Shown here: in pieces, positions 28,544-38,034 of the stretch
How the letters are laid out: each line of letters begins with the position of its first letter
Position numbering within the stretch: position 1 is the first letter of the stretch
NCBI GenBank assembly: GCA_023150835.1
Contig: JAKLKB010000002.1
Coordinates: forward strand, 1-64,000
Source of the DNA: Myxococcota bacterium
GTDB taxonomy: Bacteria; Myxococcota_C; UBA6777
Length of the DNA: 64,000 bases
Reading direction: 5' to 3'
Notes under the pieces: model-generated
Seen by the model: only the letters and a program-made list of their open reading frames with translations
What the model was told of the DNA's origin: nothing
Databases searched by the model: none
Made by a program: the position numbers and the translations under genes

Positions 28544-29635
28544 TCAACGCCTTGAAGCGCGCACTTGTTTGGGTTTGAATCCTGCCCGCTGAAGCAGATC
28601 GATGATGCTGTTTTTGCCGACAAAGTGGGCGGCTCCGACGATGATAAAATAGGGCTTCTTTTGCTCACGAAGAAAACCGATGATCTTTTGGGTCATTCGC
28701 ACATTTCGTTGATCCAAAAGAATGGTATAAGTCAGGCGAGCATCGAGATCTTTTTTTGAATCTTCTGCCAGTTTTTCTGCCAGTTTTTCTGCATCTCCTT
28801 GTTTCCAAAGTCTGAGGATGGTTTGCATCCCTTTGTGGAATTCTTTTTCTTCGAGGGAACTGATGAGCATCTGCGTTTGTAGGCGGGGTGGTAGCTGATC
28901 AAAGATCGTGAGTTGTTCTTGGAGGCTTTCGAGTTGGAGGATGGGGATCTTGCGTGCGCTGGCTTTTTTGAGAAAGTGTTGGTCGATGCCGTCTTGCGAG
29001 ATGCCCGACCGTTGGAGCATTTGGCCTTGGAGAGTGATGGCGAGGAACCAAGGCTTGAAGCGCATCATCGACGAAAGTTGTAGCCCAAAGCGCGGAAGCT
29101 CGCGCTGGAGGCGTTCGAGCAAGGCTGGCGAAACGTCATCGCGCAAACTGGCCGAACAAAAAGGATTGATCCCGCAGTACGTCCCCAATTGGAGGATCTG
29201 CCACGTCGCGCTCACGACGTTGATGTTGTGGATATCGGCTTCCACAGCGATGGCGACGGCTTGTTGAAAAGCCCGTTCGATCTTGGGATCGAGCGGAAAG
29301 AATCCTTTGGGCAGGATGTGGATCGAACCAAGCAAGGTGTGGGTGGTATAACGCCCACGCACCGTCCACATCATCAAATGCCGCTTTTTTGAGGCTTTGC
29401 GCCCACGCTTTTTTGCACCAGACTCTCGGCCTTTGGCGGGTTGAAGCTGTTGCGGTTTACGCGAATTAGACGGATTCGGCATACAGGATTGTGTAAGAAT
29501 AGCCGCACGAGACAAAGACGAAACGGGCCGAGGACTCGGCGATTTAGCCCAAGCATCGGCTGTTTGTAAAAGGCCGATTTCGACAAGAAACACAACCCAG
29601 ACCCCAATCCTCCATCGAAGCGATACACGGGCCAT
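28544..29635 (-). CDS. TraB/GumN-family protein
   Basis: A 363-residue exported protein with a signal or anchor (WRIGVWVVFLVEIGLLQTADAWA) and a Lys/Arg-rich linker, followed by the TraB/GumN domain: HTLLGSIHILPKG, IAVEADI, GIDQHFLKKA, LESLQEQLTIFDQLP, RNVRMTQKI and YFIIVGAAHFVGKNSIIDLLQRAGF. Members carry conserved His/Glu residues of the Tiki/EreA-like fold and are suspected metal-dependent hydrolases; their substrates are not settled. The chosen ATG has AAAGGAG seven bases upstream, and a TTG six bases earlier is worse. It is divergent from menH. Confidence 0.87.
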   Translation of the reverse strand: MARVSLRWRIGVWVVFLVEIGLLQTADAWAKSPSPRPVSSLSRAAILTQSCMPNPSNSRKPQQLQPAKGRESGAKKRGRKASKKRHLMMWTVRGRYTTHTLLGSIHILPKGFFPLDPKIERAFQQAVAIAVEADIHNINVVSATWQILQLGTYCGINPFCSASLRDDVSPALLERLQRELPRFGLQLSSMMRFKPWFLAITLQGQMLQRSGISQDGIDQHFLKKASARKIPILQLESLQEQLTIFDQLPPRLQTQMLISSLEEKEFHKGMQTILRLWKQGDAEKLAEKLAEDSKKDLDARLTYTILLDQRNVRMTQKIIGFLREQKKPYFIIVGAAHFVGKNSIIDLLQRAGFKPKQVRASRR

Positions 29636-29731
29636 GACCAAACTCCTTTGATGTGAGACAACGGAAAGCCCCTAAGATGTAAGGGCGGCGCAAAAAAAGC
29701 AAGACAGAAGAACGGCTTGGAGCAAGAAAAG

Positions 29732-30592
29732 ATGGAAGTTTTTGGTTTACATGGATTTTTGGGACAGCCAAGCGACTGGAGGTTCGTCGAAGAGGATCTT
29801 CGGCAAACCATGCCGTGGGTCCGATGGCAGAGTCCTTCTTGTTGGCCAACACAAAAGGATACATCAAAAAGCCCGAGCGAGCAGACACGATGTCTCGATA
29901 CCAACGGGCAAGTCGAGCAGGCACGATGTCTCGATACCAACGGGCAAGTCGAGCAGGCACGATGTCTCGATGCTACGGGGCAAATCGAGCAGACACAAAG
30001 TCTGAGAGCTTGGGCGCGGCGCTTTTGCCAAGAAGTCGCACAAAGCACACAGGAGGCGCGGATCTTGGTGGGTTATTCGATGGGGGGGCGGTTGGCATTA
30101 CACGCATTGCTCGAACAGCCCGACTTATGGGCAGGTGCGATGATCATCTCGGCACACTACGGGCTACGCGATCAAGCAGCCCGAGAGGCCCGCAAACAAC
30201 ATGACGCACAGTGGGCGGCCCGCTTTCGGACGATGGATTGGGATGCGTTGATGCAAGCGTGGGATCAACAAAGCGTCTTTGGTGGGCAAGCTGATCAACG
30301 TCCATTGCGCCAAGAGAGCGATTTCGATAGAGAATCTTTAGCAAGAGCGTTAGAGGTTTGGTCTTTAGGGAATCAAGACTATCTCTTGCCTGCGCTGTAT
30401 GACGTTCGCCACAAGCTCTGTTGGTTGGTGGGTGCGGAGGATACGAAGTTTTGCCAACTGACCGAAGAGGCCGCATTTCTTGCGCAGGGCATCCGCACGT
30501 TGCGAATGGAGGGCCTCGGGCATCGGCTACCTTGGCAAGATCCATCTCGTTTTTTGGACGTGCTGCATCATACGATATCTGAGATGAGATAA
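29732..30592 (+). CDS. menH: MenH-like alpha/beta hydrolase with a repeat insertion
   Basis: A 286-residue alpha/beta hydrolase assigned to 2-succinyl-6-hydroxy-2,4-cyclohexadiene-1-carboxylate synthase, the step after MenD. Motifs: GLHGFLGQPSDW (oxyanion loop), nucleophile VGYSMGGRLALHALL, and a late GLGHRLPWQDP with the catalytic His. About 40 residues (48-90) are a tandem insertion, EQARCLDTNGQV repeated, encoded by a 36-bp repeat. That explains why it is longer than usual MenH. GGAG lies nine bases before the ATG. It is 6 kb from the men operon and on the other strand. Assignment rests on motifs plus context; a generic hydrolase is possible. Confidence 0.8.
   Translation: MEVFGLHGFLGQPSDWRFVEEDLRQTMPWVRWQSPSCWPTQKDTSKSPSEQTRCLDTNGQVEQARCLDTNGQVEQARCLDATGQIEQTQSLRAWARRFCQEVAQSTQEARILVGYSMGGRLALHALLEQPDLWAGAMIISAHYGLRDQAAREARKQHDAQWAARFRTMDWDALMQAWDQQSVFGGQADQRPLRQESDFDRESLARALEVWSLGNQDYLLPALYDVRHKLCWLVGAEDTKFCQLTEEAAFLAQGIRTLRMEGLGHRLPWQDPSRFLDVLHHTISEMR
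29879..30004 (+). repeat. 36-bp tandem repeat inside menH, about 3.4 copies
   Basis: Units begin at 29879, 29915 and 29951, with a partial at 29987. Each reads GAGCAG(A/G)CACGATGTCTC at its start and CGGGCAAGTC at its end. The period is a multiple of three, so the frame is preserved. Confidence 0.95.
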
Positions 30593-30594
30593 GT

Positions 30595-30662
30595 GAACGC
30601 CCTGTTCTTGGGCAGCCACAGGGGGCGAATACTCGGACACATCTCTCGGATATCGTATAAGT
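30595..30662. repeat. Partial element B after menH
   Basis: Core ACGCCCTGTTCTTGGGCAGCCACAGGGGGC, then ACACATCTCTCGGATATCGTATAA, the arm sequence of element B. It lies between the convergent stops of menH and the ceramidase-like gene and could serve as a transcript-end hairpin. Confidence 0.75.
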
Positions 30663-30668
30663 CGGCAG

Positions 30669-33344
30669 CTATTTGACTTCGAGAGAGACAGGGGTCGTTT
30701 TTCCTGTATTTCCGAAAGCATCGGTGATCTCGATAGCGATCTCATAGATCCCGGGGGCGATCTGTCCGAGGTCTTGGGTGATCTTGGAGGCTTGTGTTTT
30801 TCGGGTGCGTTGGGTGGTTTGGCCTTGTGCATCACGCGAGAGTCTCACGGTGACATCGGCTTCTTGGGGGGCAGGGAGGCTTGCGATGGAAAGAGAAAGA
30901 ACAGACTTGCCTTGTTGCGTGACGATGATCTTGCCCGATACTTGGTCGAGTTGTTGAGTGACGGGGCTGATGGCGTCCCAAAAGGTGAGCGGAGATCGCA
31001 AGCGATGGCCGAGCCGTTCGAGCTTTGCAAAGGGCGATTTTCCATCGTCGTTGGTGCTGGGGGGATATCCGACGATAGCGGAGAGGGCCTTGCCTTCGAG
31101 CTTGACGTCTTGGATGCGGATCTGATCGGAAGCAACCACCGAAAAAGCATCGGACTTCACCTCGTAGGGGATGATCTTTTCGCCGTCCCATTGATTTCCA
31201 CGGATGGAAAAGCGGTAGGTTCCGAGCGGAAAGTCTTGCAACTCCTCAAAATCAAAATGATAAAGCCAACGCTCGTCTTTTTTCTCAAAGCGCATCACCA
31301 AACGAAACCCACCATCATCATACAAACGCCCACCTGTGCGGATGACATCCTTAAAGTCTGCGCCTTCTTGGCGTTGCAAGACCACGACGGGATTGTCGAT
31401 GCCGCTAAATCCCCCCGAAAGGGTGAAGGTGAACGGCGGATCAAGGCGGCGGTAGGTCTTGGGGGGTTGGGTGACGATCTGGCCGGCTTGGGGGGTCTTT
31501 TCACGCGGAACGGTCGGCGTCAGATCGATATCAAAAAAGTCTTGCGGGAGAAAGTCTGTTTTATTATCAGGCTTGGTCTCTTGGGCAAGCTGCAAGGCGA
31601 GGGCCGTCACCTGTTGAAGAAGGTATTCGCCAAAGCGCGGTCCCCAGATATTCATGGAGCTTTCGTAGCCACCGCGCCACCAGTCCTGTTCTTCGAGCAG
31701 ATAAAAGTGGTGATCCTGCGAATAGCCAAGCGTGATGATATCTTTGATCTTTCCGCTGCTTTGTTCTTGAAGCGCTTTGCGCAGACGGATCGCCAGAAAA
31801 GAAGTCACCTCACCCGGGAAGGTCGCCAGCGTGAGATCGCCGATGCGCGCTGCGGTCAAGTGCGTCTTGGAGAACTGCGGTATCGGAGCGCCATTGTTGA
31901 TAAATTCGGCCACAAGTCCACAGCTTAACTTTCCGTCTTGGTGGCGTTTTTCGGGAGCTTTTTGGTAATCGTATTCGAGGGTGGCGCATTGCAGCGCGCC
32001 GAAGCGATAAGGCTTTTTCTGTCCGTTTTTGTCTTCGTAAAACTCGTCTTCTTTGTAGCCGATCAAGCCACGCGAGATGCCGATGCGTTTGTTGACCACA
32101 TCCAGACGGATATCTTCTTTGGGCTGGATCTTTTCGTAGAGCGACCACGCATGCTTTGCGGCCAGATGCCCGATGATTTGGAGCTTTTGGACTTCTTCAT
32201 GTTCAAGGTGATCCCCCGCAGGAGAGACATCCCCCGCAGGGCCTTGCATAAAGAAGGCTTCCACGCGCTTGTTGAGACGTTGCTCAAAGAAGTCTTCGAT
32301 CTCCAATTCGACGCCGCCTGCGGCATCTTGGGTCAGCGCAAACTTCTTGGAAGAGACCGCTGTTCCGTGCATCGGAAAGCTCACCAGCGCAGCGAGGGGG
32401 CTGCCATCTTGCTTGTCCACACGCATCACCAACAAGACGGGCTGCTTTTCTTTGGGCGAGGCTCCCCGTCGATCGCGGAAGATGCGATCTTCGGGATCGA
32501 AGTTGTTGTCAAGGGCATAGCCGAAACGGGCGGGCTGAAGGGCTTTATTGGCCGCGATGATCGCCTCACCAAAGGAGACTACGTTGCGGCGGAAGGCTTC
32601 GGGCAAGAAGTTTCCGTAGCCAAGCACACCGAGCTTGAGTTCAGGCAATAGATACCAAAAGCGCGCAGGGCCCGAATGCGTGTGCGTTGCGGTGATGATC
32701 AGCCCGTCCGAGATATCCGTCCCCGTCTTTTCGATGACATATTGTACGATCTGCGTATAGAGAAAGTCTGAAACCCAACACATCGGGCTGCGCACCAAAA
32801 ACAGCCGACGAACGCCATCATCAAGCGCAAGGACTTTGACAAAAAACCGATCGTACTGAGCATCCGAAGCAGAAAGGGCTTCGGCATAAGGGCCGATCTT
32901 TCCGAGGCGTCCGCCATATCCCGCCATCGATATCCCAAGAGGCATATCCAACGGGGCGATCCCAAGGCCCGCTTGAAGAGGTTTGGGCGTAGAACCCGCA
33001 GGATGGGGAGGTGTGCCTGTTTTCCATTTGGGTTGATGGCATTGCCCGTCTGCGCAGACGTATGATTTCGGGCAATCCGTATCGAGTTCACAACGCGAGA
33101 CACAGCGGCCTTTGTAGCACATCTTGTCTGCCGCACAGTCGGCAAGTTTGGCGCACGGGTTGGTGGGAACACATTTTCCGCCCACGCAATCGCCGCTACA
33201 CTCTCGCGGGGCGACACATTGCGCCTTGTCACCGCCATCTTGCGTCATCTCCGAAATGGCTTCTTGTCCACCGTTGTTGGGACATCCCCACAGCGGCAGA
33301 AGAAGCGCAAAGGCCATCCAAAAGATCAACAACATCACACGCAT
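30669..33344 (-). CDS. Neutral-ceramidase-like lipoprotein
   Basis: An 891-residue lipoprotein (signal MRVMLLIFWMAFALLLPLWGC). A Cys-rich region (residues about 35-95, repeated CxxxxCxxDxxCxxxxC) is followed by a neutral/alkaline ceramidase-type domain: GIAPLDMPLGISMAGYG, the Zn-binding-type ITATHTHSGPARF, and QGPAGDVSPAGD, which corresponds to the active-site GAxGDVSP. The C-terminal half has beta-sandwich sequence. The family hydrolyses ceramide N-acyl bonds; bacteria of this type may contain or meet sphingolipids. GGGAGG precedes the ATG. Cell-surface or periplasmic location inferred. Confidence 0.85.
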   Translation of the reverse strand: MRVMLLIFWMAFALLLPLWGCPNNGGQEAISEMTQDGGDKAQCVAPRECSGDCVGGKCVPTNPCAKLADCAADKMCYKGRCVSRCELDTDCPKSYVCADGQCHQPKWKTGTPPHPAGSTPKPLQAGLGIAPLDMPLGISMAGYGGRLGKIGPYAEALSASDAQYDRFFVKVLALDDGVRRLFLVRSPMCWVSDFLYTQIVQYVIEKTGTDISDGLIITATHTHSGPARFWYLLPELKLGVLGYGNFLPEAFRRNVVSFGEAIIAANKALQPARFGYALDNNFDPEDRIFRDRRGASPKEKQPVLLVMRVDKQDGSPLAALVSFPMHGTAVSSKKFALTQDAAGGVELEIEDFFEQRLNKRVEAFFMQGPAGDVSPAGDHLEHEEVQKLQIIGHLAAKHAWSLYEKIQPKEDIRLDVVNKRIGISRGLIGYKEDEFYEDKNGQKKPYRFGALQCATLEYDYQKAPEKRHQDGKLSCGLVAEFINNGAPIPQFSKTHLTAARIGDLTLATFPGEVTSFLAIRLRKALQEQSSGKIKDIITLGYSQDHHFYLLEEQDWWRGGYESSMNIWGPRFGEYLLQQVTALALQLAQETKPDNKTDFLPQDFFDIDLTPTVPREKTPQAGQIVTQPPKTYRRLDPPFTFTLSGGFSGIDNPVVVLQRQEGADFKDVIRTGGRLYDDGGFRLVMRFEKKDERWLYHFDFEELQDFPLGTYRFSIRGNQWDGEKIIPYEVKSDAFSVVASDQIRIQDVKLEGKALSAIVGYPPSTNDDGKSPFAKLERLGHRLRSPLTFWDAISPVTQQLDQVSGKIIVTQQGKSVLSLSIASLPAPQEADVTVRLSRDAQGQTTQRTRKTQASKITQDLGQIAPGIYEIAIEITDAFGNTGKTTPVSLEVK

Positions 33345-33870
33345 CTCACACACCTCCCAAGAAAACAGCCGCGCCCTACGGAACATCGTCTCCCAACAAG
33401 TCGATCACACCGCTGACACGTCGGCAAAGTCTATCCAAAGGCTCGCGCTTAGGGAAGGGCGGGCCGTTGTGCGGTCTGTGACGTTGTGATGAGGGGCTTG
33501 TGTCTTTTCGCAGCGTTTTTATGATAGGAGCGACGCATTTCGGCAGACTTTGCGGGGCTTTGCCCCATACCCCACTTCCTTAGCGCGGCTCTATGGACCC
33601 CGTGTTTGGCGAACAGATCATCGTTTTTCAAACCAACGGCGCTCTCGATTGGACGGGTGCGCTCACGGGGCTTTTGTCCACCTGATGCGGCGATCCGACT
33701 GTGCCGCCACACGCACACTCGATTGGACGGGTGCGAACACGGGGCTTTTGTCCACCGCGTGGCTCCTGTATGATATACGGTCTTCGCGCTTGCCCCACGA
33801 GACGCGAACATCAGCGGTGTTGTGTTGGACTACTTCTTTTCTCAAAGGCTTGTTATTTTCGAGGTTATGA
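33345..33870. repeat. Intergenic region with element A (minus) carrying a 74-bp internal duplication
   Basis: From about 33546 to 33770 a minus-strand element A copy is seen: GGGGCTTTGCCCC hairpin, GACCCCGTGTTTGGCG, then its leader half. That leader half is duplicated: CTCGATTGGACGGGTGCG begins at 33644 and again at 33718, each followed by the ACGGGGCTTTTGTCCACC segment. No gene is supported. Confidence 0.85.
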
Positions 33871-36357
33871 ATGTCCCGTATGTTGGAAAGAACGGATGCT
33901 CGGTCGTTTTACGGCTACACCTCTTTTTTGCGTTTTTTGTTGCTTTGCAACTTTGTTTGCTTGGTGGTGTTGTTCTTTTTGTATATGCCGCCGCAAACGC
34001 TGAAACAGCCGAGTCTGTGGTTTTCGGTGTTTGCGTATGCAGCTTGTTGGCAAAGCGCGTTGTTGTTGGCGGGATCGTTGTTTTACCCGTTGCCGAGGGG
34101 CGTGGGGCGCCCGCTGTTGGTCTTCTTACACGGGATGTCGCTGATCTTGGTGGTGATCGATCTGGTCTTGTTTCTGAACTTGCGCATCCATCTCGATGAT
34201 CCGATGACCCTTGTCTTGCTACATCCGAAAGGGATGCAAGACATCGGTTTTTCATGGCTTTATGGGGCGTTTCTCGTGGGCCTCTTTTTGTTTGTGTTTT
34301 TGGTGCAATGGCTGCTCGGTCGGATCTGGTGGCGTTGGTTTCGCCCACCGTTACAGGTGTCCATGCGCCGCCAAGGATGGGTGTGGGGATGGACAGGCGC
34401 TTTTGTCTTGGCGGGTGGTATCGGGTATGCGTGGACGCCCAAGCGACTGGCGGAATCCCTGACGGAGCGTTTGCCGGGCTATCAAACCTTTAACCCGCGC
34501 CTCGCGCTGCATCCCGGCCAAGTGCTACGCAAGAAAAAATTAGTCGATCGCGCCAAAGCCCTGCGCTATCCGCGCAAAGCCTTTTCGCTCGCCGCTGCCA
34601 AACACGTCAAAAAACCGTTGCCGCACATCCTATTGATCGCCTCAGAGTCTGTGCGCGCAGATATGCTGAATCCCCAAGATATGCCGCAGATGTATCGATT
34701 CCTGCAAAAGCATCCGCATTTGTCTTCTTCTGCGCATTACAGCACAGGGCATCAAACGTGGGAGGGGATGTTTGGCCTGATGTACGGTCTCGCAGGCCAC
34801 CAACGACCGACCTTTTACGGCCAGCCGCTTACGCCGCACAACCTGTTGATGCTCAAACAGCTCGGTTATCGGCTGCTTTCGTTTTCGGCATCCTCTTTCA
34901 AAGAGCAAGGCTACGAGCCTTTGGTCAAGATCTTCGATCAGCATTACGATATCCAGATCTTCAAGCAATCGTTTGAAGCCTACAATTCAGCGATGCTTTC
35001 GTCAGATCTGCGGATCACAGAGATGGCGATCCAAGCCCTCGAAAAAGAACGCCGCCTCCCCCCCGAAAAGCAAAAGCCCCTGTTGATCGTGTTGTTCTAT
35101 GTTTCGACGCATTATCCGTATGAGTCGCAAGCCCAAGATCAAAAGTTTCGCCCATTTCTGCCCGACCGTTTTCAAAGCCTTGTGATCCACGACGGATACC
35201 GCGAAGGCTTGTGGAATCGTTATCGGAATTCGTGCATCTTTGTGGATCGACAGATCGGGCGGGTGTTGCAGGCTGCACAGCCCGAGATCTCCCAAGGCCG
35301 TTTGATGTGGTCTTTTGTCGGCGATCATGGTGAAGAATTCTGGGACGCAGGAGAATACGGCCATGCCTCGCGGCGCTTGCTCAGTTCGCGCACCCAAACA
35401 GCCTTTGCCTTGTATGCTCCAATGCTCAAAGCCTCCAAGCGCGTTGCTGTATCCAGCCACGCCGATATCTTCCCCACCTTTCTCGATCTGCTCGGTGTGG
35501 ACTTCCCCATCGAGCATTACAGCGATGGGGCCTCGTTGATCAAGCCGCGCACGCACAACTACGTCCAGATCAACGGCTACGGTTTCCCCGATCTACCGAA
35601 CTTTGCGATCGCAACTCCCCAACGCAAGATCTTTGCGCGCCGAACTCTTGGCTTTGAATTAGAAGTCAATGCCGTCCTCGATAGCGAGGATCGCCCCGTA
35701 CGTTGGACCCGCCAAGAGATCGAACCGATCCTGCGCGATTGGATGAAGCGTGTCGATCACTTTTACCCGAACTATCGGCTTTGGGAGTCTTCTCGCGTCC
35801 TCTATCACCCCCTCCCCTCTTTTCCATTTGCGCCCACCTACGGCCCGATCCGTACCGCTGAAACGCCCCATCTCAAACCTTGGGAGCGCCTCGGAAGTAC
35901 CCGCGACCATGTATCCACCAAGCCTTTTCCTGTCAAAACCCCTGTGGGCGTGCGTTTTGGCGAATACGTCGAGTGGGTGGGCTATACCTTCCACAAACCC
36001 GAAGTGCGCCTTGGCGATGATCTTGTGGTCGAATTTGTCTTCCGCTGCCGAAAAAAAATCCCCAAAGGATACAAGATCTTTTTTCACGGACACCGCGAAC
36101 GTACCCCCCAGTTTGTGGGTGCAGATCACGACCCTGTGTACAACACCTACCCTCTCTACGAGTGGAAAGAAGGCGAATACATCCGCGATATCATGCACAT
36201 GCCCACCACCAACGAATGGCAGCCGGGAAGCGGTCGCCTCCATATCGGCCTCTACAACAAAGCCAGCGGCCAACGTACCCCCGTGTATGAGATCAAAACA
36301 GGCCAAAAGTTAAAGACCACACACGCCGATGTGATCGCTTTTTGGTTCGTTCCTTAA
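33871..36357 (+). CDS. LTA-synthase-like membrane sulfatase/phosphoglycerol-transferase family protein
   Basis: An 828-residue inner-membrane protein with five hydrophobic segments in the first about 190 residues and then a sulfatase/alkaline-phosphatase-superfamily domain. ILLIASESVRADML holds a metal ligand, YSTGHQTWEGMFGLMYGL carries the candidate nucleophile Thr, and WSFVGDHGEEFWD is the late metal-binding motif. The layout is that of LtaS/MdoB/PbgA-type enzymes that act on phosphoglycerol or lipid headgroups at the outer face of the inner membrane. The last about 170 residues form an extra beta-rich domain. GAGG lies about nine bases before the ATG. The substrate cannot be read from context. 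Confidence 0.85.
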   Translation: MSRMLERTDARSFYGYTSFLRFLLLCNFVCLVVLFFLYMPPQTLKQPSLWFSVFAYAACWQSALLLAGSLFYPLPRGVGRPLLVFLHGMSLILVVIDLVLFLNLRIHLDDPMTLVLLHPKGMQDIGFSWLYGAFLVGLFLFVFLVQWLLGRIWWRWFRPPLQVSMRRQGWVWGWTGAFVLAGGIGYAWTPKRLAESLTERLPGYQTFNPRLALHPGQVLRKKKLVDRAKALRYPRKAFSLAAAKHVKKPLPHILLIASESVRADMLNPQDMPQMYRFLQKHPHLSSSAHYSTGHQTWEGMFGLMYGLAGHQRPTFYGQPLTPHNLLMLKQLGYRLLSFSASSFKEQGYEPLVKIFDQHYDIQIFKQSFEAYNSAMLSSDLRITEMAIQALEKERRLPPEKQKPLLIVLFYVSTHYPYESQAQDQKFRPFLPDRFQSLVIHDGYREGLWNRYRNSCIFVDRQIGRVLQAAQPEISQGRLMWSFVGDHGEEFWDAGEYGHASRRLLSSRTQTAFALYAPMLKASKRVAVSSHADIFPTFLDLLGVDFPIEHYSDGASLIKPRTHNYVQINGYGFPDLPNFAIATPQRKIFARRTLGFELEVNAVLDSEDRPVRWTRQEIEPILRDWMKRVDHFYPNYRLWESSRVLYHPLPSFPFAPTYGPIRTAETPHLKPWERLGSTRDHVSTKPFPVKTPVGVRFGEYVEWVGYTFHKPEVRLGDDLVVEFVFRCRKKIPKGYKIFFHGHRERTPQFVGADHDPVYNTYPLYEWKEGEYIRDIMHMPTTNEWQPGSGRLHIGLYNKASGQRTPVYEIKTGQKLKTTHADVIAFWFVP

Positions 36358-36377
36358 CCACAGGCTCGTCGGGCTTA

Positions 36378-38027
36378 TCAAGAAGAAGCATCAGAAAGAG
36401 TGGAAAGGTGCGTGTGGGCATATTGTCGAAAAACCGAACGACTGGGCTTGATGCTGGGATGGGGAGGGAGAGCGGGCCAAGGCAAGAAATGATCAGGGAT
36501 CTTGAAACGAGCAAGACGAGAAGATAGAAATTCGCGCAAGGTTTTCTCGCACAAAGGTTGCGCATCGCGCATCTGCAAGAAGGCAACAGGTCGAGCGCCA
36601 TAGAGAGCATGAGGGATATCGACGACCAAAACGGACTCGACAGCGGGATGCTGTGTGAGATGCCATTCGATCTCTTCGGGCTGGATGTTTTCACCTCCAG
36701 AGATAAACATCGCGTCTTTGCGACCGAGGATGCGGAGAAAGCCGTTGTCGTCGATGCGACCCAGATCCCCCATCGCAAACCAGCCATCGGCATCAAAGGG
36801 GCATTGCAGCCCCTCTGGCGTGAGGTAGCCTCGAAAACGAGTTTCACCGCGAACCCAGATCTCGCCATCTTCGGCGAGACGAAGCGCACGATATGGAAGC
36901 AACAAGCCCGAAGAAGACCACGCCTCCAACCCATCGTTCGGGCGCGTGGTGGTGATCTGCGAAGCCATCTCTGTGGAGCCGTAGCTCGTAAAGATCCGAA
37001 GGCGCAAAGAGGCCGCCCGTTCGAGCAAAGCGTAGGGGATGGCACTTCCCCCCAACAAGATCGCTCGGGCCTGCTGAAGCTGCGGTAGGATCGAGGGTTC
37101 AGCATCAAGCAAGCGCAACAGTTGCGTAGGAACGAGAGAAAGATGCGTTGGTTGCATCGCTCGGATGGCTTCGTGCAAAGAAGAACGCGGCGAAGGGATC
37201 GCGACAGAAGCCCCCGCAAGAAACACGCGCATGATTAAACCGATGCCCGCGACGTGAAAGATCGGAAGGGACAACAACCAACGATCCTGCGGCTCGATCG
37301 GGATGTTTTGGTTTGAGCCGAGTGCGCTGTAGTAGTGGTTGGCGTACGAATGAAGTGCGGCTTTGGGTTCGCGGGTACTTCCCGAAGTAAAGATGATCGT
37401 GGCGTCCCGCTCAAGACCCTCTTTTGGGAAAGCAAACATCCAAGCAGGAGCACGATCGGCGTCTTCGGCTGTGGAGTGAGCTTCGGTTGTGGGGATCTTT
37501 TCGGCTCCAAGGATCTCTTCGGCTCTAAGGCTCTCTTCGGCTCTAAGGCTCTCTTCGGCTCTGGGGGTTTTGGGGTCATTGTTTTGGTGTTGTGGCTCTT
37601 GAGGGGGAGGCGGCAGAGAAGAAAGCGGGTGAACACAAAGCTCGGGATGTTGGGCTTTTTCAGCCAAGGCATCATCCACAAAGAGATGCTTTGCGGATAT
37701 CTTGCGGGCCATCGGGAAAAGCTGTTCTTGTGGGATGCGCGTGGAGAGCGGAGCGACGATGCAGCCTCGGCGCAGCAGGCCAAAAAAACAAGCCAGCGCA
37801 AAAGGCGAAGCCTCGGCCCAAAGCACGGCTCGCTCTCCTTCCAAAAGGCCGATCTGTTCGACTTTTTTGGCGATCGATTCGACCCAACGGGCCATCTGAG
37901 TGTAAGACCACCGTTGTTGGGGCGTGATCAATGCTGGGTCATGCGGCGTCCAGTCCATCGGCTGCGGCATGGATGCGGCAGAGAAAACATCTCTTAAAAA
38001 AAGAGAAGATGGAGGGAGATGCGTCAT
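36378..38027 (-). CDS. menE: o-Succinylbenzoate-CoA ligase with repeat insertion
   Basis: A 549-residue adenylate-forming ligase that activates OSB to OSB-CoA. Motifs: P-loop TIIFTSGSTREPKAALHS, FTSYGSTEMASQ, MGDLGRIDDNGFLRILGRKDAMFISGGENIQPEEIE, and a C-terminal SIKPSR with the candidate catalytic Lys. Residues of about 148-175 are an inserted RAEESLRAEESLRAEE repeat between domains A2 and A3, encoded by an 18-bp repeat. AGGTGA precedes the ATG. It is the last gene of the men group; 342 bases with B and A elements separate it from menC, so it may have its own promoter or need read-through. Confidence 0.9.
   Translation of the reverse strand: MTHLPPSSLFLRDVFSAASMPQPMDWTPHDPALITPQQRWSYTQMARWVESIAKKVEQIGLLEGERAVLWAEASPFALACFFGLLRRGCIVAPLSTRIPQEQLFPMARKISAKHLFVDDALAEKAQHPELCVHPLSSLPPPPQEPQHQNNDPKTPRAEESLRAEESLRAEEILGAEKIPTTEAHSTAEDADRAPAWMFAFPKEGLERDATIIFTSGSTREPKAALHSYANHYYSALGSNQNIPIEPQDRWLLSLPIFHVAGIGLIMRVFLAGASVAIPSPRSSLHEAIRAMQPTHLSLVPTQLLRLLDAEPSILPQLQQARAILLGGSAIPYALLERAASLRLRIFTSYGSTEMASQITTTRPNDGLEAWSSSGLLLPYRALRLAEDGEIWVRGETRFRGYLTPEGLQCPFDADGWFAMGDLGRIDDNGFLRILGRKDAMFISGGENIQPEEIEWHLTQHPAVESVLVVDIPHALYGARPVAFLQMRDAQPLCEKTLREFLSSRLARFKIPDHFLPWPALPPHPSIKPSRSVFRQYAHTHLSTLSDASS
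37497..37566 (-). repeat. 18-bp tandem repeat inside menE
   Basis: The plus-strand unit CTCTTCGGCTCTAAGG(CT) repeats about three and a half times, with a diverged first copy. It encodes RAEESL units. Period 18, frame preserved. Confidence 0.85.
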
Positions 38028-38034
38028 CCGCTCA

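Noticed and set aside
30774-31928. 384-residue plus-strand frame opposite the ceramidase-like gene
   Set aside because: The opposite strand has family motifs throughout; this frame has no domain and no good ribosome site.
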